Positions 1 through 10,107 of a stretch of DNA of 58,065 nt are shown here, piece after piece. The notes under the pieces are model-generated. The model was given only the letters and a program-made list of their open reading frames with translations, was not told where the DNA came from and ran no database searches. A program made the position numbers and the translations under genes. This stretch comes from Streptomyces sp. (GTDB lineage: Bacteria > Actinomycetota > Actinomycetes > Streptomycetales > Streptomycetaceae). Position 1 is the stretch's first letter, and each line of letters begins with the position of its first letter. The stretch covers positions 1 through 58,065 of the forward strand of contig JABFVM010000092.1 in assembly GCA_013362785.1 (NCBI GenBank), read 5' to 3'.

Positions 1-1
1 A

Positions 2-256
2 CCCCCGGAACCCTCACCGGCCCCCCAGCCACCCCCTGCACCGGGCCCGCACCCAGGACCTCCGCCCACGCCGGAACCCCCAGGACCTCCGCCCACGCCG
101 GAACCGCCGGGCCCCCCGCCCACCCCCGGACCGACGCCACCCCCACCGTCACCCCCGAGCCCACCACCGCCCGCACCCCCCGAGCCCTCCCCGTCCCCGA
201 TCCCACCGGGTCCGGAGCCGGTGCCGAATCCTGAGCCGGGGCCGCCGTTGACCTGA
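2..256 (+). CDS. Proline-rich C-terminal tail of a truncated protein
   Basis: Frame 2 is open from the window edge to a TGA at 254-256 and encodes about 84 residues that are more than half proline, with Gly, Glu, Ser and Thr. A nine-residue unit of the type PGPPPTPEP is present twice in tandem, followed by a diverged third copy. Such tails usually form extended linkers or wall-spanning stalks, or end membrane or DNA-binding proteins. The start and main domain lie outside the window, so no function is assigned. The choice of frame rests on the sustained Pro periodicity ending in a clean stop about 100 bp before the next RBS. Confidence 0.55.
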   Translation, partial: PPEPSPAPQPPPAPGPHPGPPPTPEPPGPPPTPEPPGPPPTPGPTPPPPSPPSPPPPAPPEPSPSPIPPGPEPVPNPEPGPPLT

Positions 257-363
257 GCTCCTCGTCGTCGTGCCGTTCGTCTCGCGAGATGCCCGGCGGC
301 CCCATAGGGTCGCGGTGCCGCTATGACAGGACGGCGGCGCGGCCCTTCGCATGAGGAGTGCTC

Positions 364-822
364 ATGTCAGGACAGTTCGAAGCGACGGTCGAGATCGATC
401 GGCCCGTGGCGGCGGTGTTCGAGTACCTCGCCGACGGACGCAACGATCCGCAGTTCAGCCCCCGTGTGCAGAGGATCGAGCGGGTCCCCGACACCCCGAC
501 CGCCGTGGGCACGGTCTTCCGCAGCTCGGTCAAGGACGCCGGGATGAAGACCGCGCGGGAGTTCCGGATCACCGAGCTCGAAGCCCCGTCGAGGATTCGG
601 TGGGCCGAGGTGTCGAAGAACCTCGTGACGGCCGCTGAGGGCGGCTACGACCTGGAGCCGCTGGCCGACGGCAGGACCCGGGTCCGTATCTTCAACGTCC
701 TCGAAGGCCACGGCCTCGGCAAACTCCTCGTCGGCCTGGCGCTCACCGCCGCCCGCAAGGACGCCCCCGCCTTCGGTGCCCGGATCAAGAAGGCGGCCGA
801 AACGGCGATCGCCACACCCTGA
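364..822 (+). CDS. SRPBCC family protein (polyketide cyclase/dehydrase-like)
   Basis: The product is 152 aa with the START/Bet v1-like helix-grip signature. It starts with a FEATVEIDRPVAAVFEYLAD type N-terminus, has a PxxVGTVFRSSV strand region, and ends in an amphipathic helix (residues about 118-145) that would close the ligand cavity. ATG 364 is chosen because GAGGAG at 353-358 lies 5 bp upstream; an in-frame GTG at 358 overlaps that RBS. Family members bind small hydrophobic ligands or act as cyclases, and no catalytic residues can be named. There is no signal peptide, so it is cytoplasmic. It is followed 118 bp later by an unrelated secreted protein and appears to be monocistronic. Confidence 0.8.
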   Translation: MSGQFEATVEIDRPVAAVFEYLADGRNDPQFSPRVQRIERVPDTPTAVGTVFRSSVKDAGMKTAREFRITELEAPSRIRWAEVSKNLVTAAEGGYDLEPLADGRTRVRIFNVLEGHGLGKLLVGLALTAARKDAPAFGARIKKAAETAIATP

Positions 823-940
823 CGTTCCTCCGGCGTCGTTTCCGGCATCACCCGTACAACCCTGAAGCCGGGTGACTGGTCTCTACCACCGTACGAACCA
901 ATCCGACCCTTCGGTACAACTCGGTTCAACGGGGGAACAC

Positions 941-1423
941 ATGAGCATGACCGGCAGCATGACCGGCAAGCGTCGTCGCAACAGCAGCACCCGCACTCGT
1001 GCCGCCATCGCGGCCACGACGCTCCTGATGGCGGGCGCTCTCGGGGCCGCCGGGGCCGGAACGTCCAGCGCCGGCGTCGCGGCGGCACCGCAGACCCGCC
1101 AGATCGCCTCGTCCGTCCTCGGCGGCGACTACAAGATCACGCTGACCGCACTGCGCTCGACGCAGGACGAGTACGCCGCCTCCGTCCGGCTGCAGGTCTA
1201 CACGCAGAGCGGCGGCACCTGGAAGGAGTCCGACCGGGTCACGGTGGGCGACGTCGACGGCTGGTTCTGGTACCCGCTCACAGGGAAGGGCGCCGTCTGC
1301 GAGTTCAACACGGCGAGCACGGAGCCCGCGCCCCTGACGGTGAGCCTGCTGATCACACCGTCCATCGGCTGCTCCGGGCCCGCGCACTACGTCGTGAAGG
1401 AGGGCCGGGTGTACGCCGGCTGA
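941..1423 (+). CDS. Small secreted protein of unknown function
   Basis: The product is 160 aa. A basic N-terminus (KRRRNSSTRTR) is followed by an Ala/Gly/Leu hydrophobic stretch and an Ala-rich cleavage region near residues 45-50, so it is a Sec-type signal peptide. The mature part (about 110 aa) looks beta-rich and holds two cysteines (in AVCEFN and SIGCSG) that could form one disulfide. ATG 941 follows GGGGGAAC with suitable spacing; the in-frame ATG at 872 lacks an RBS. The family is not recognised. A strong hairpin terminator lies 23 bp after the stop, so the gene is probably transcribed alone. Confidence 0.7.
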   Translation: MSMTGSMTGKRRRNSSTRTRAAIAATTLLMAGALGAAGAGTSSAGVAAAPQTRQIASSVLGGDYKITLTALRSTQDEYAASVRLQVYTQSGGTWKESDRVTVGDVDGWFWYPLTGKGAVCEFNTASTEPAPLTVSLLITPSIGCSGPAHYVVKEGRVYAG

Positions 1424-1446
1424 CCGAGGAGTTCACGGCACGGCCA

Positions 1447-1481
1447 GGGGCCGTCACCCGCTGCGGGTGACGGCCCCTTTT
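1447..1481 (+). terminator. Rho-independent terminator after the small secreted gene
   Basis: Positions 1447-1460 and 1464-1477 form a perfect 14-bp GC-rich stem with a 3-nt loop, followed by TTTT at 1478-1481. It ends the plus-strand gene at 1423. On the minus strand it lies downstream of gnd, beyond the gnd repeat array, so it may also stop gnd transcripts. Confidence 0.85.
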
Positions 1482-1640
1482 CCGGCAGGCAGTCCTCAGC
1501 CGGAGATCTCCGACCGGTCCCCGCCCCACAGCCTCCGGCAGGCAGTCCTCAGCCGGAGACCTCCGACCGGTTCCCACCCCACAGGCTCCGGCAGGCAGTC
1601 CTCAGCCGGAGATCTCCGACCGGTCCCCACCCCACAGCGT
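1482..1640. repeat. Three tandem 53-bp repeats spanning the gnd 3' end
   Basis: Units lie at 1482-1534, 1535-1587 and 1588-1640, each beginning CCGGCAGGCAGTCCTCAGCC and diverging only at a few bases. The third unit contains the last codons and stop of gnd (minus strand, stop at 1602-1604). The other two are copies of that 3' end lying downstream of the stop. Each unit holds an inverted core around GGAGATCTCC (GGAGACCTCC in the middle unit). Confidence 0.9.
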
Positions 1641-3041
1641 GTGGAACGAGCCGTCACGGTCGGTCCGCCGGTAGGTGTGGGCGCCGAAGAAGTCCCGCTG
1701 GCCCTGGGTGAGCGCGGCCGGCAGGCGCTCGGCGCGCAGCGCGTCGTAGTAGGCGAGGGCAGCCGCGAAGCCCGGCGTGGGCACGCCCTGCCGCGTCGCC
1801 GCGACCAGCACCTCGCGCCAGTCGTCCTGCGCGGCCGCGATCTCCTGCGCGAACGTCTCGTCCGACAGCAGGCTCGGCAGATCGGCCCGCGCGTCGTACG
1901 CGGCCCGGATACGGTCAAGGAACGCCGCCCGGATGATGCAGCCGCCGCGCCAGATGGCCGAGACGGCGCCCAGGTCGATGTCCCAGTCGTACTCGGCGCG
2001 CGCCGCGTCGATCTCGTGGAAGCCCTGCGTGTACGACACGATCTTCGACGCGTACAGCGCCTGCTCGACCCGGTCGGCGAACGCGGCGGCCTCGGACTCG
2101 CCGAGCGGCGTCGCCTTCGGACCGGCCAGCCCGCGCGACGCCTCCCGCAGCGCCGCGTGCCCGGACAGGGAGCGGGCGAACACCGCCTCCGCGATGCCGG
2201 ACACCGGCACACCCAGGTCCAGGGCGATCTGCACCGTCCAGCGCCCCGTGCCCTTCTGCTCGGCCTGGTCGACCACCACGTCCACGAACGGCTTGCCCGT
2301 CTCCGTGTCCACGTGGGACAGCACCTCGGCGGTGATCTCGATCAGGTAGGAGTCCAGCCGGCCCCGGTTCCAGGTCCGGAAGATCTCCGCGATCTGCGCG
2401 GGCTCGTACCCGGCGACATCCCGCAGCAGCTGGTACGCCTCGCCGATGAGCTGCATGTCGGCGTACTCGATGCCGTTGTGCACCATCTTCACGAAGTGCC
2501 CGGCACCGTCCGGACCGACGTGCGTCACACAGGGCGCCCCGTCGGCCGCCTTCGCCGAGATCTTCTCCAGCATCGGGCCCAGCGAGTCGTACGACTCCTT
2601 CGGGCCGCCCGGCATGATGCTCGGTCCGTGCAGCGCGCCCTCCTCGCCGCCGGAGACGCCCATGCCGACGAAGTGGATGCCCTGCTCGCGCAGGTCCCGC
2701 TCGCGGCGCCGGGTGTCGGCGAAGTGCGCGTTGCCGCCGTCGATGATCATGTCACCGGGCTCAAGCAGCGGCGCGAACTCCTGGATCACCGCGTCGGTCG
2801 GCTCACCGGCCTTCACCATGATCACCAGGCGCCGCGGCCGCTCCAGCGCCGCCACGAACTCCTTCGCGGTCTCGGCCGCGATGAACTCGCCCTCGTTCCC
2901 GAACTCCTCCACCAGCGCCCGCGTACGCGCCGGTGTCCGGTTGTGCACCGCGACGGTGTATCCGTTGCGGGCGAAGTTGCGGGCGAGATTGCGGCCCATG
3001 ACCGCGAGACCCGTGACGCCGATCTGCGCCGAAGTGCTCAT
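1602..3041 (-). CDS. gnd: 6-phosphogluconate dehydrogenase, decarboxylating
   Basis: The 479-aa product oxidatively decarboxylates 6-phosphogluconate to ribulose-5-phosphate in the pentose phosphate pathway; it is cytoplasmic and NAD(P)-dependent. An N-terminal Rossmann domain carries GVTGLAVMGRNLARN and the NRT loop after beta-2 that favours NADP. Further family motifs are DGGNAHF, GVSGGEEGALHGPSIMPGG, the substrate-site HFVKMVHNGIEY segment, and KGTGRWT in the helical C-terminal domain. Length matches the long (about 470-480 aa) homodimeric class. The ATG is preceded on the minus strand by AGGAG at 8 bp spacing. The last residues (GGDRSEISG) lie in the first unit of a tandem repeat array that continues past the stop. 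Confidence 0.97.
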   Translation of the reverse strand: MSTSAQIGVTGLAVMGRNLARNFARNGYTVAVHNRTPARTRALVEEFGNEGEFIAAETAKEFVAALERPRRLVIMVKAGEPTDAVIQEFAPLLEPGDMIIDGGNAHFADTRRRERDLREQGIHFVGMGVSGGEEGALHGPSIMPGGPKESYDSLGPMLEKISAKAADGAPCVTHVGPDGAGHFVKMVHNGIEYADMQLIGEAYQLLRDVAGYEPAQIAEIFRTWNRGRLDSYLIEITAEVLSHVDTETGKPFVDVVVDQAEQKGTGRWTVQIALDLGVPVSGIAEAVFARSLSGHAALREASRGLAGPKATPLGESEAAAFADRVEQALYASKIVSYTQGFHEIDAARAEYDWDIDLGAVSAIWRGGCIIRAAFLDRIRAAYDARADLPSLLSDETFAQEIAAAQDDWREVLVAATRQGVPTPGFAAALAYYDALRAERLPAALTQGQRDFFGAHTYRRTDRDGSFHTLWGGDRSEISG

Positions 3042-5702
<2,661 letters not shown>

Positions 5703-5912
5703 GAGCTGCTCCTCTGCGTGAGGCGGGGGCGGTGGGCCCGGCGCGGCGAACGGTCGGCTCTCATAATCAACACGATGCCTCGAAAAGCTCTTCCCGTCGT
5801 CGTACCAGAGCACCGACCGTGTCGTACTGCCGATGGAGTACGAGAGGGGTCGTCTCATCCTCTGGAGGGGTGACCCGAGGTGGAGCCCCCCAGGTGAGAA
5901 CCCCGACGGGCC

Positions 5913-6692
5913 TTGGTACTACTGCTCTTCGTGGACCTCGACCCCGATCTCGCCGCCCTCCGGCCGCTCGGCGGCTTCTTCGTACTACGCACACCAGGGA
6001 CAGCACTTCGGCCACCAGCGACAACAACACTTCGGCCACTCCCGACCCTGGCGGAGACGTACGGACAACAGCCGTCGGACGCGTACGGAAATTCCCTGGA
6101 CTTCCGGGTCCGCAAGGTCGCGAACGCCCTGCGCGCCCCCGAGCCGCGGATCGCCGCCTCGGTCGCCCAGCAGGGGCTCGCGGCCCGCCTCTGGTCGGTG
6201 ACCCTCGGCTGCGCCGCCCTCTACGGCACCATCCCCGACCTGGACCCGGCCCTGCTGCACTGGGACCCCGACGGCAGTGCCCCCGACGACCTGTGGCTCA
6301 CCGAGGTGCGCCCACTCCCGGCGACCCCGGCGACCCTTACGGACGTCGTCCTGCACGCCCACCTCGAACCGCTGACCACCGCCCTGCACACCCGCTACCG
6401 AGTCGCCACCGGCCTGCTGTGGGGCAACGCCGGATCCGCGCTCGCGGGCGCGGCCCGCCAGCTGGACCAGTGGGCCCGCGCCAACGGCCGCAGCGAAACC
6501 GCCGCACGCGCGCGTGCCCTCACCGCGGAGCTCTTCACCCACCCGCTGCTCGCTGGAACCGGCACCTTCTCCGGAACCGCATTCAGGCGCCGCAGCTGCT
6601 GCCTCTACTACCGCGTGCCGGGCGGCGGAGTATGCGGTGACTGTTGCTTCACACGAGCCCCGCGCTCTTCCCCGCGCGCTCCATCTGGGTGA
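5913..6692 (+). CDS. FhuF-like (2Fe-2S)-binding protein
   Basis: The product is about 259 aa. It ends with the FhuF-type cluster motif Cys-Cys-x10-Cys-x2-Cys (C229, C230, C241, C244), which in FhuF binds an unusual [2Fe-2S] centre used to reduce ferric siderophores. The upstream helical region (YGTIPDLDPALLHWDP) resembles ferric-iron reductase FhuF-like proteins of actinomycetes. The start is uncertain: TTG 5913 and GTG 5931 are both in frame after a TGA at 5895, and neither has a strong RBS. A role in siderophore-iron release is inferred. It lies 41 bp before glgM, probably by chance rather than function. Confidence 0.75.
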   Translation: MVLLLFVDLDPDLAALRPLGGFFVLRTPGTALRPPATTTLRPLPTLAETYGQQPSDAYGNSLDFRVRKVANALRAPEPRIAASVAQQGLAARLWSVTLGCAALYGTIPDLDPALLHWDPDGSAPDDLWLTEVRPLPATPATLTDVVLHAHLEPLTTALHTRYRVATGLLWGNAGSALAGAARQLDQWARANGRSETAARARALTAELFTHPLLAGTGTFSGTAFRRRSCCLYYRVPGGGVCGDCCFTRAPRSSPRAPSG

Positions 6693-6733
6693 CCATGAAA
6701 GGGCAACCAGCCGTTGAGGACAGGGGGTTCCGG

Positions 6734-7894
6734 GTGCGAGTGGGACTGCTGACCCGGGAGTACCCGCCGGACGTGTACGGCGGCGCCGGCGTCCATGTCG
6801 AGTTCCTCGCCCGGGAGTTGAGGGACCTCGTCGACCTGGAGGTGCACTGCTGGGGCGAGGGCCGCGCGGTGGGCGTCGTACGCCACCGTCCCTGGTCCGC
6901 CCTCGACACCGCCAACGACGCGCTGCGCACCTTCTCCGTGGACCTCGCCATGGCGGCGGGGCTGGAAGGCCGCGAACTCGTCCACTCCCACACCTGGTAC
7001 GCCAACCTCGCCGGCCACCTCGGCAAGCTGCTGTACGGCATCCCGCATGTGATGACCGCCCACTCCCTGGAGCCGCTGCGCCCGTGGAAGGCCGAGCAAC
7101 TCGGCGGTGGATACGCCCTGTCCAGCTGGGCCGAGCGCACCGCCATCGAGGCCGCCGACGCGGTGATCGCCGTGTCCGGCGCGATGCGCGAGGACATCCT
7201 CGGCTGCTACCCGGCGCTCGACCCGGGCCGCGTCCACATCGTGCACAACGGCATCGACACCGCCCTCTACCGGCCCGACCGCCGCACCGACGTCCTCACC
7301 CGCTTCGGCCTCGACGCCGGCCGCCCGTACGTGCTGTTCGTCGGCCGCATCACCCGCCAGAAGGGCGTGCCCCATCTGCTGCGGGCGATACGGCACATCG
7401 ACCCCGCCGCACAGGTCGTGCTGTGCGCGGGCGCGCCCGACACCCCCGAGATCGACCAGGAGTTCCGCGACCTCTACCAGGAGCTCAGCCGGGTCCGCGA
7501 GGGCGTGCACTGGATCCCGCAGATGCTGCCGCGCCCCGAGGTGATCCAACTCCTCACGCACGCCGCCGTGTTCGTCTGCCCCTCGGTGTACGAACCCCTC
7601 GGCATCGTCAACCTGGAGGCGATGGCCTGCGGAACTCCCGTGGTGGCCTCGCAGGTCGGCGGTATCCCCGAGGTCGTCGAGGACGGCAAGACGGGCCTGC
7701 TCGTCCCGCTGGACGACGACGCGGAGGCCTTCGAGGCGGGCCTCGCGCGGGCGCTGGACTCGGTGATCGGCGACCCGGAGACGGCCCGGCGGATGGGTGA
7801 GGCCGGACGCGAACGTGCGGTGGGGGAGTTCGGCTGGGACGCGGTGGCACGGCGGACGGTACGGCTCTACGGGGAGATCCTCAAACAGGCTTAG
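6734..7894 (+). CDS. glgA: GT4 glycogen synthase / maltose-1-phosphate synthase
   Basis: The product is 386 aa. It begins MRVGLLTREYPPDVYGGAGV, the start of actinobacterial GT4 GlgA proteins (the mycobacterial orthologue is also called GlgM). Later motifs are SGAMREDIL, FVGRITRQKGV and the C-terminal Glu motif in CPSVYEPLGIVNLEAMACG, which binds the nucleotide-sugar ribose. In actinobacteria this enzyme joins ADP-glucose and glucose-1-phosphate to maltose-1-phosphate, which feeds the GlgE alpha-glucan pathway. GTG 6734 is preceded by GGGGG at 6-7 bp. glgC follows 51 bp downstream on the same strand and supplies ADP-glucose, so the two form a functional pair. Confidence 0.9.
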   Translation: MRVGLLTREYPPDVYGGAGVHVEFLARELRDLVDLEVHCWGEGRAVGVVRHRPWSALDTANDALRTFSVDLAMAAGLEGRELVHSHTWYANLAGHLGKLLYGIPHVMTAHSLEPLRPWKAEQLGGGYALSSWAERTAIEAADAVIAVSGAMREDILGCYPALDPGRVHIVHNGIDTALYRPDRRTDVLTRFGLDAGRPYVLFVGRITRQKGVPHLLRAIRHIDPAAQVVLCAGAPDTPEIDQEFRDLYQELSRVREGVHWIPQMLPRPEVIQLLTHAAVFVCPSVYEPLGIVNLEAMACGTPVVASQVGGIPEVVEDGKTGLLVPLDDDAEAFEAGLARALDSVIGDPETARRMGEAGRERAVGEFGWDAVARRTVRLYGEILKQA

Positions 7895-7945
7895 CGCGCG
7901 CTACGCAGGGGCAGGCTGGGACCAACCAGGGTGAGGGGAGCGGCC

Positions 7946-9166
7946 ATGCGTCGTGGCGGACCTTCGGTGCTCGGAATCGTACTGGCGGGCGGAGAAGGCA
8001 AACGCCTGATGCCCCTGACCGCGGACCGCGCGAAACCGGCGGTCACCTTCGGAGGAACGTATCGCCTGGTCGACTTCGTCCTCTCCAACCTCGTCAACGC
8101 CGACATCCTGCGCATCTGTGTGCTCACGCAGTACAAGTCGCACTCCCTGGACCGGCACATCACCACGACCTGGCGCATGTCCAGCCTGCTCGGCAACTAC
8201 GTCACCCCGGTCCCGGCCCAGCAGCGGCTCGGCCCGCGCTGGTACCTCGGCAGCGCGGACGCGATCCTGCAGTCCCTGAACCTGGTCTACGACGAACGCC
8301 CCGAGTACGTCGCGGTGTTCGGCGCCGACCACGTGTACCGCATGGACCCGCGCCAGATGCTCACCCAGCACATCGAGAGCGGCGCGGGCGTGACGGTGGC
8401 GGGTATCCGGGTCCCGCGGAGCGAATCGTCGTCCTTCGGTGTGATCAGCCCCGGTTCGGACGGCCTGAGCGTGGACCGCTTCCTGGAGAAGCCCGCCGAC
8501 CCGCCCGGCCTCCCGGACGACCCGGAGACCGTCTTCGCCTCGATGGGCAACTACCTCTTCACCACCAAGGCCCTCATCGAGGCGCTCCAGCGCGACGCCG
8601 AGGACGAGAACTCCGTGCACGACATGGGCGGTTCGATCCTGCCCCAGCTCACCGACCGCGGCGAGGCCCAGCTGTACGACTTCAGCGCCAACCACGTCCC
8701 CGGCGAGACCAACCGCGACCGCGGCTACTGGCGGGACGTCGGCACCCTGGACGCGTACTACGACGCCCACATGGACCTGATCGCCGAGCGCCCCGCGTTC
8801 AACCTCTACAACCGCAGCTGGCCCATCTACACCCACTCGGGCCAGCTGTCCCCGGCTCGCTTCAACGCGGGCGGCATCGCCGGCGAGTCCATCATCAGCG
8901 CCGGCTGTCTGATCCGCGGCCAGGTCACCCGCTCCGTGCTCTCGCCGGGCGTGGTGGTCGACCCGGGGGCCGTGGTGCAGGGGTCGGTGCTGCACGACAA
9001 CGTGCACATCGGGCGGGGCGCGGTGGTCCGCGGGGCCGTGCTCGACAAGAACGTGGACGTGCCCCCGGGCGCGACGATCGGCGTCAACCCGGAGCGGGAC
9101 GCGGACCTGTACACCGTGTCCAAGGGCGGCGTGATCGCGCTGGGGAAGGGGCAGGGCGTGTCCTAG
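7946..9166 (+). CDS. glgC: Glucose-1-phosphate adenylyltransferase
   Basis: The 406-aa product makes ADP-glucose from ATP and glucose-1-phosphate. The N-terminal nucleotidyltransferase motif is [21 protein letters not shown] (residues about 13-33). GTADAIxQ-type and [11 protein letters not shown] motifs follow, with FLEKP for sugar-phosphate binding and a C-terminal left-handed beta-helix of hexapeptide-like repeats ([21 protein letters not shown]). ATG 7946 follows GAGGGGAG at 5 bp. The last codons and stop lie inside a 40-bp tandem duplication that also forms a terminator hairpin. Confidence 0.96.
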   Translation: MRRGGPSVLGIVLAGGEGKRLMPLTADRAKPAVTFGGTYRLVDFVLSNLVNADILRICVLTQYKSHSLDRHITTTWRMSSLLGNYVTPVPAQQRLGPRWYLGSADAILQSLNLVYDERPEYVAVFGADHVYRMDPRQMLTQHIESGAGVTVAGIRVPRSESSSFGVISPGSDGLSVDRFLEKPADPPGLPDDPETVFASMGNYLFTTKALIEALQRDAEDENSVHDMGGSILPQLTDRGEAQLYDFSANHVPGETNRDRGYWRDVGTLDAYYDAHMDLIAERPAFNLYNRSWPIYTHSGQLSPARFNAGGIAGESIISAGCLIRGQVTRSVLSPGVVVDPGAVVQGSVLHDNVHIGRGAVVRGAVLDKNVDVPPGATIGVNPERDADLYTVSKGGVIALGKGQGVS

Positions 9167-9227
9167 GCCCTGCCCCCGGCCAGTCTCGGGGCAGGGCGTG
9201 TCCTAGGCCTTGCCCCCGGCCAGCCTC
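9148..9227. repeat. Tandem 40-bp repeat with hairpin at the glgC 3' end
   Basis: Units 9148-9187 and 9188-9227 are nearly identical. Each begins GGGGCAGGGCGTGTCCTAGG and runs to CGGCCAG(T/C)CTC. The first contains the glgC stop (9164-9166). GGGGCAGGG pairs with CCCTGCCCC (9168-9176), a 9-bp stem in unit 1; unit 2 has one change to a G-U pair. It may act as a bidirectional terminator between the convergent genes glgC and the gene at 9229. Confidence 0.85.
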
Positions 9228-9228
9228 G

Positions 9229-9900
9229 TCAGCCGCTGCGGGTGAAGACCTCGCCCCGGGTGGCGCCGGTGGAGCAGAGCTTCTTCTCGTCGGCCGTCAT
9301 CTTGCGGGACTTGACCACGACCGCGCTGTGCTTGCCGTCCGTGCCGTTCGGGGCGGGCCCGGTGATCACGTCGGGCACGAACCAGTAGTAGTGGCCCCAC
9401 TTGGGGTCGTCATAGTGGGTCTGCCAGGTGCCGGTTATCCGCTGCATCACCTGGGCGCGGGAGATCCAGCCCACCTCGCCCGGCTGGACGTTCACCGTGA
9501 AGGAACTCGTCTCCGTGTGCGAGCTCTGCCAGGTGTAGTTGTACGTCGCGGTCACGCTGGCGGTGATGATCCCCTCGATGCCGCCCCCGACGGTCACCGA
9601 GCCGCCCACCGAGTGGGAGGAGCCCACGGTGTCGGCCCATGACATGGACTGGGAGGCGGGCGAGGCGGTGCAGTTGAAGAGCAGCTCCGAGACCTGACGG
9701 GGCTCACCGAGGTAGGCCTCGCCGATCTCGGGCGAGTTGAAGCTGCACTTGCCTTCGCCGGAAGCGCAGTCGGCCACGATCTGCTCCGAGGTGGGCTCGT
9801 CGTCGGCCACGGCGGGCACGGCCGCCGCGACCATCCCGAACGCCGTCGCCGCCAGAACCAGGGTGCGGCCGCCGTACCGCAGGGCGCGGTTCCTTGTCAT
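9229..9900 (-). CDS. Secreted Ser/Thr-rich beta-strand protein, unknown function
   Basis: The product is 223 aa. A signal peptide spans residues 1-32 (KR...LVLAATAFGMVAAAVPAVA) before DDEPTS. The mature protein has three cysteines in its N-terminal part (DCASGEGKC, FNC) and one near the C-terminus. The middle (about 85-140) is a long run of alternating polar and hydrophobic residues rich in Ser/Thr/Gly (VGGSVTVGGGIEGIITASV), followed by WQSSHTETSSFTVNVQPGE. That pattern resembles the amphipathic insertion hairpins of aerolysin/ETX-MTX2 beta-pore-forming proteins, but the similarity is by eye only. GAGAGG lies 8 bp before the ATG. It converges on glgC across the repeat at 9148-9227. Confidence 0.65.
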   Translation of the reverse strand: MTRNRALRYGGRTLVLAATAFGMVAAAVPAVADDEPTSEQIVADCASGEGKCSFNSPEIGEAYLGEPRQVSELLFNCTASPASQSMSWADTVGSSHSVGGSVTVGGGIEGIITASVTATYNYTWQSSHTETSSFTVNVQPGEVGWISRAQVMQRITGTWQTHYDDPKWGHYYWFVPDVITGPAPNGTDGKHSAVVVKSRKMTADEKKLCSTGATRGEVFTRSG

Positions 9901-10081
9901 GGGTGTTGCCTCTCGTGGTGGGGGGTGCTCATGAGGCTCACGTATGGGACGGCCGAGCTACACCAAGAAATCGCAAAGTTGTACTTGATTCCTGAATTGA
10001 TGCACCGTCAAATACCTTTCTACAAGCGCCAGTTGTATATGGACGGGCGGCGGAATCCGTGCTGTTATGCCAACTACTGTT

Positions 10082-10099
10082 CATGACAACGTTGTTATG
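10082..10099. promoter_or_regulatory. LacI-type operator before the GH2 gene
   Basis: ACAACGTTGT at 10086-10095 is a perfect 10-bp palindrome centred on CG. Flanking CAT/ATG extends it to an 18-bp near-palindrome. It abuts the GGAGG RBS (10099-10103) of the GTG at 10108. Centre and half-site (CAACG) are typical of LacI-family operators in Streptomyces sugar genes. No LacI gene is adjacent, so the repressor would act in trans. Confidence 0.6.
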
Positions 10100-10107
10100 G
10101 AGGCTCT

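Noticed and set aside
1482..1640. Possible CRISPR array
   Set aside because: Units are contiguous 53-bp copies without unique spacers and include coding sequence of gnd.
5833..6201. Alternative plus-strand frame at the start of the FhuF-like gene, considered as a frameshifted N-terminus
   Set aside because: The frame at 5913 already gives a full-length-looking protein ending in the Cys motif, and the alternative shows no family signature.
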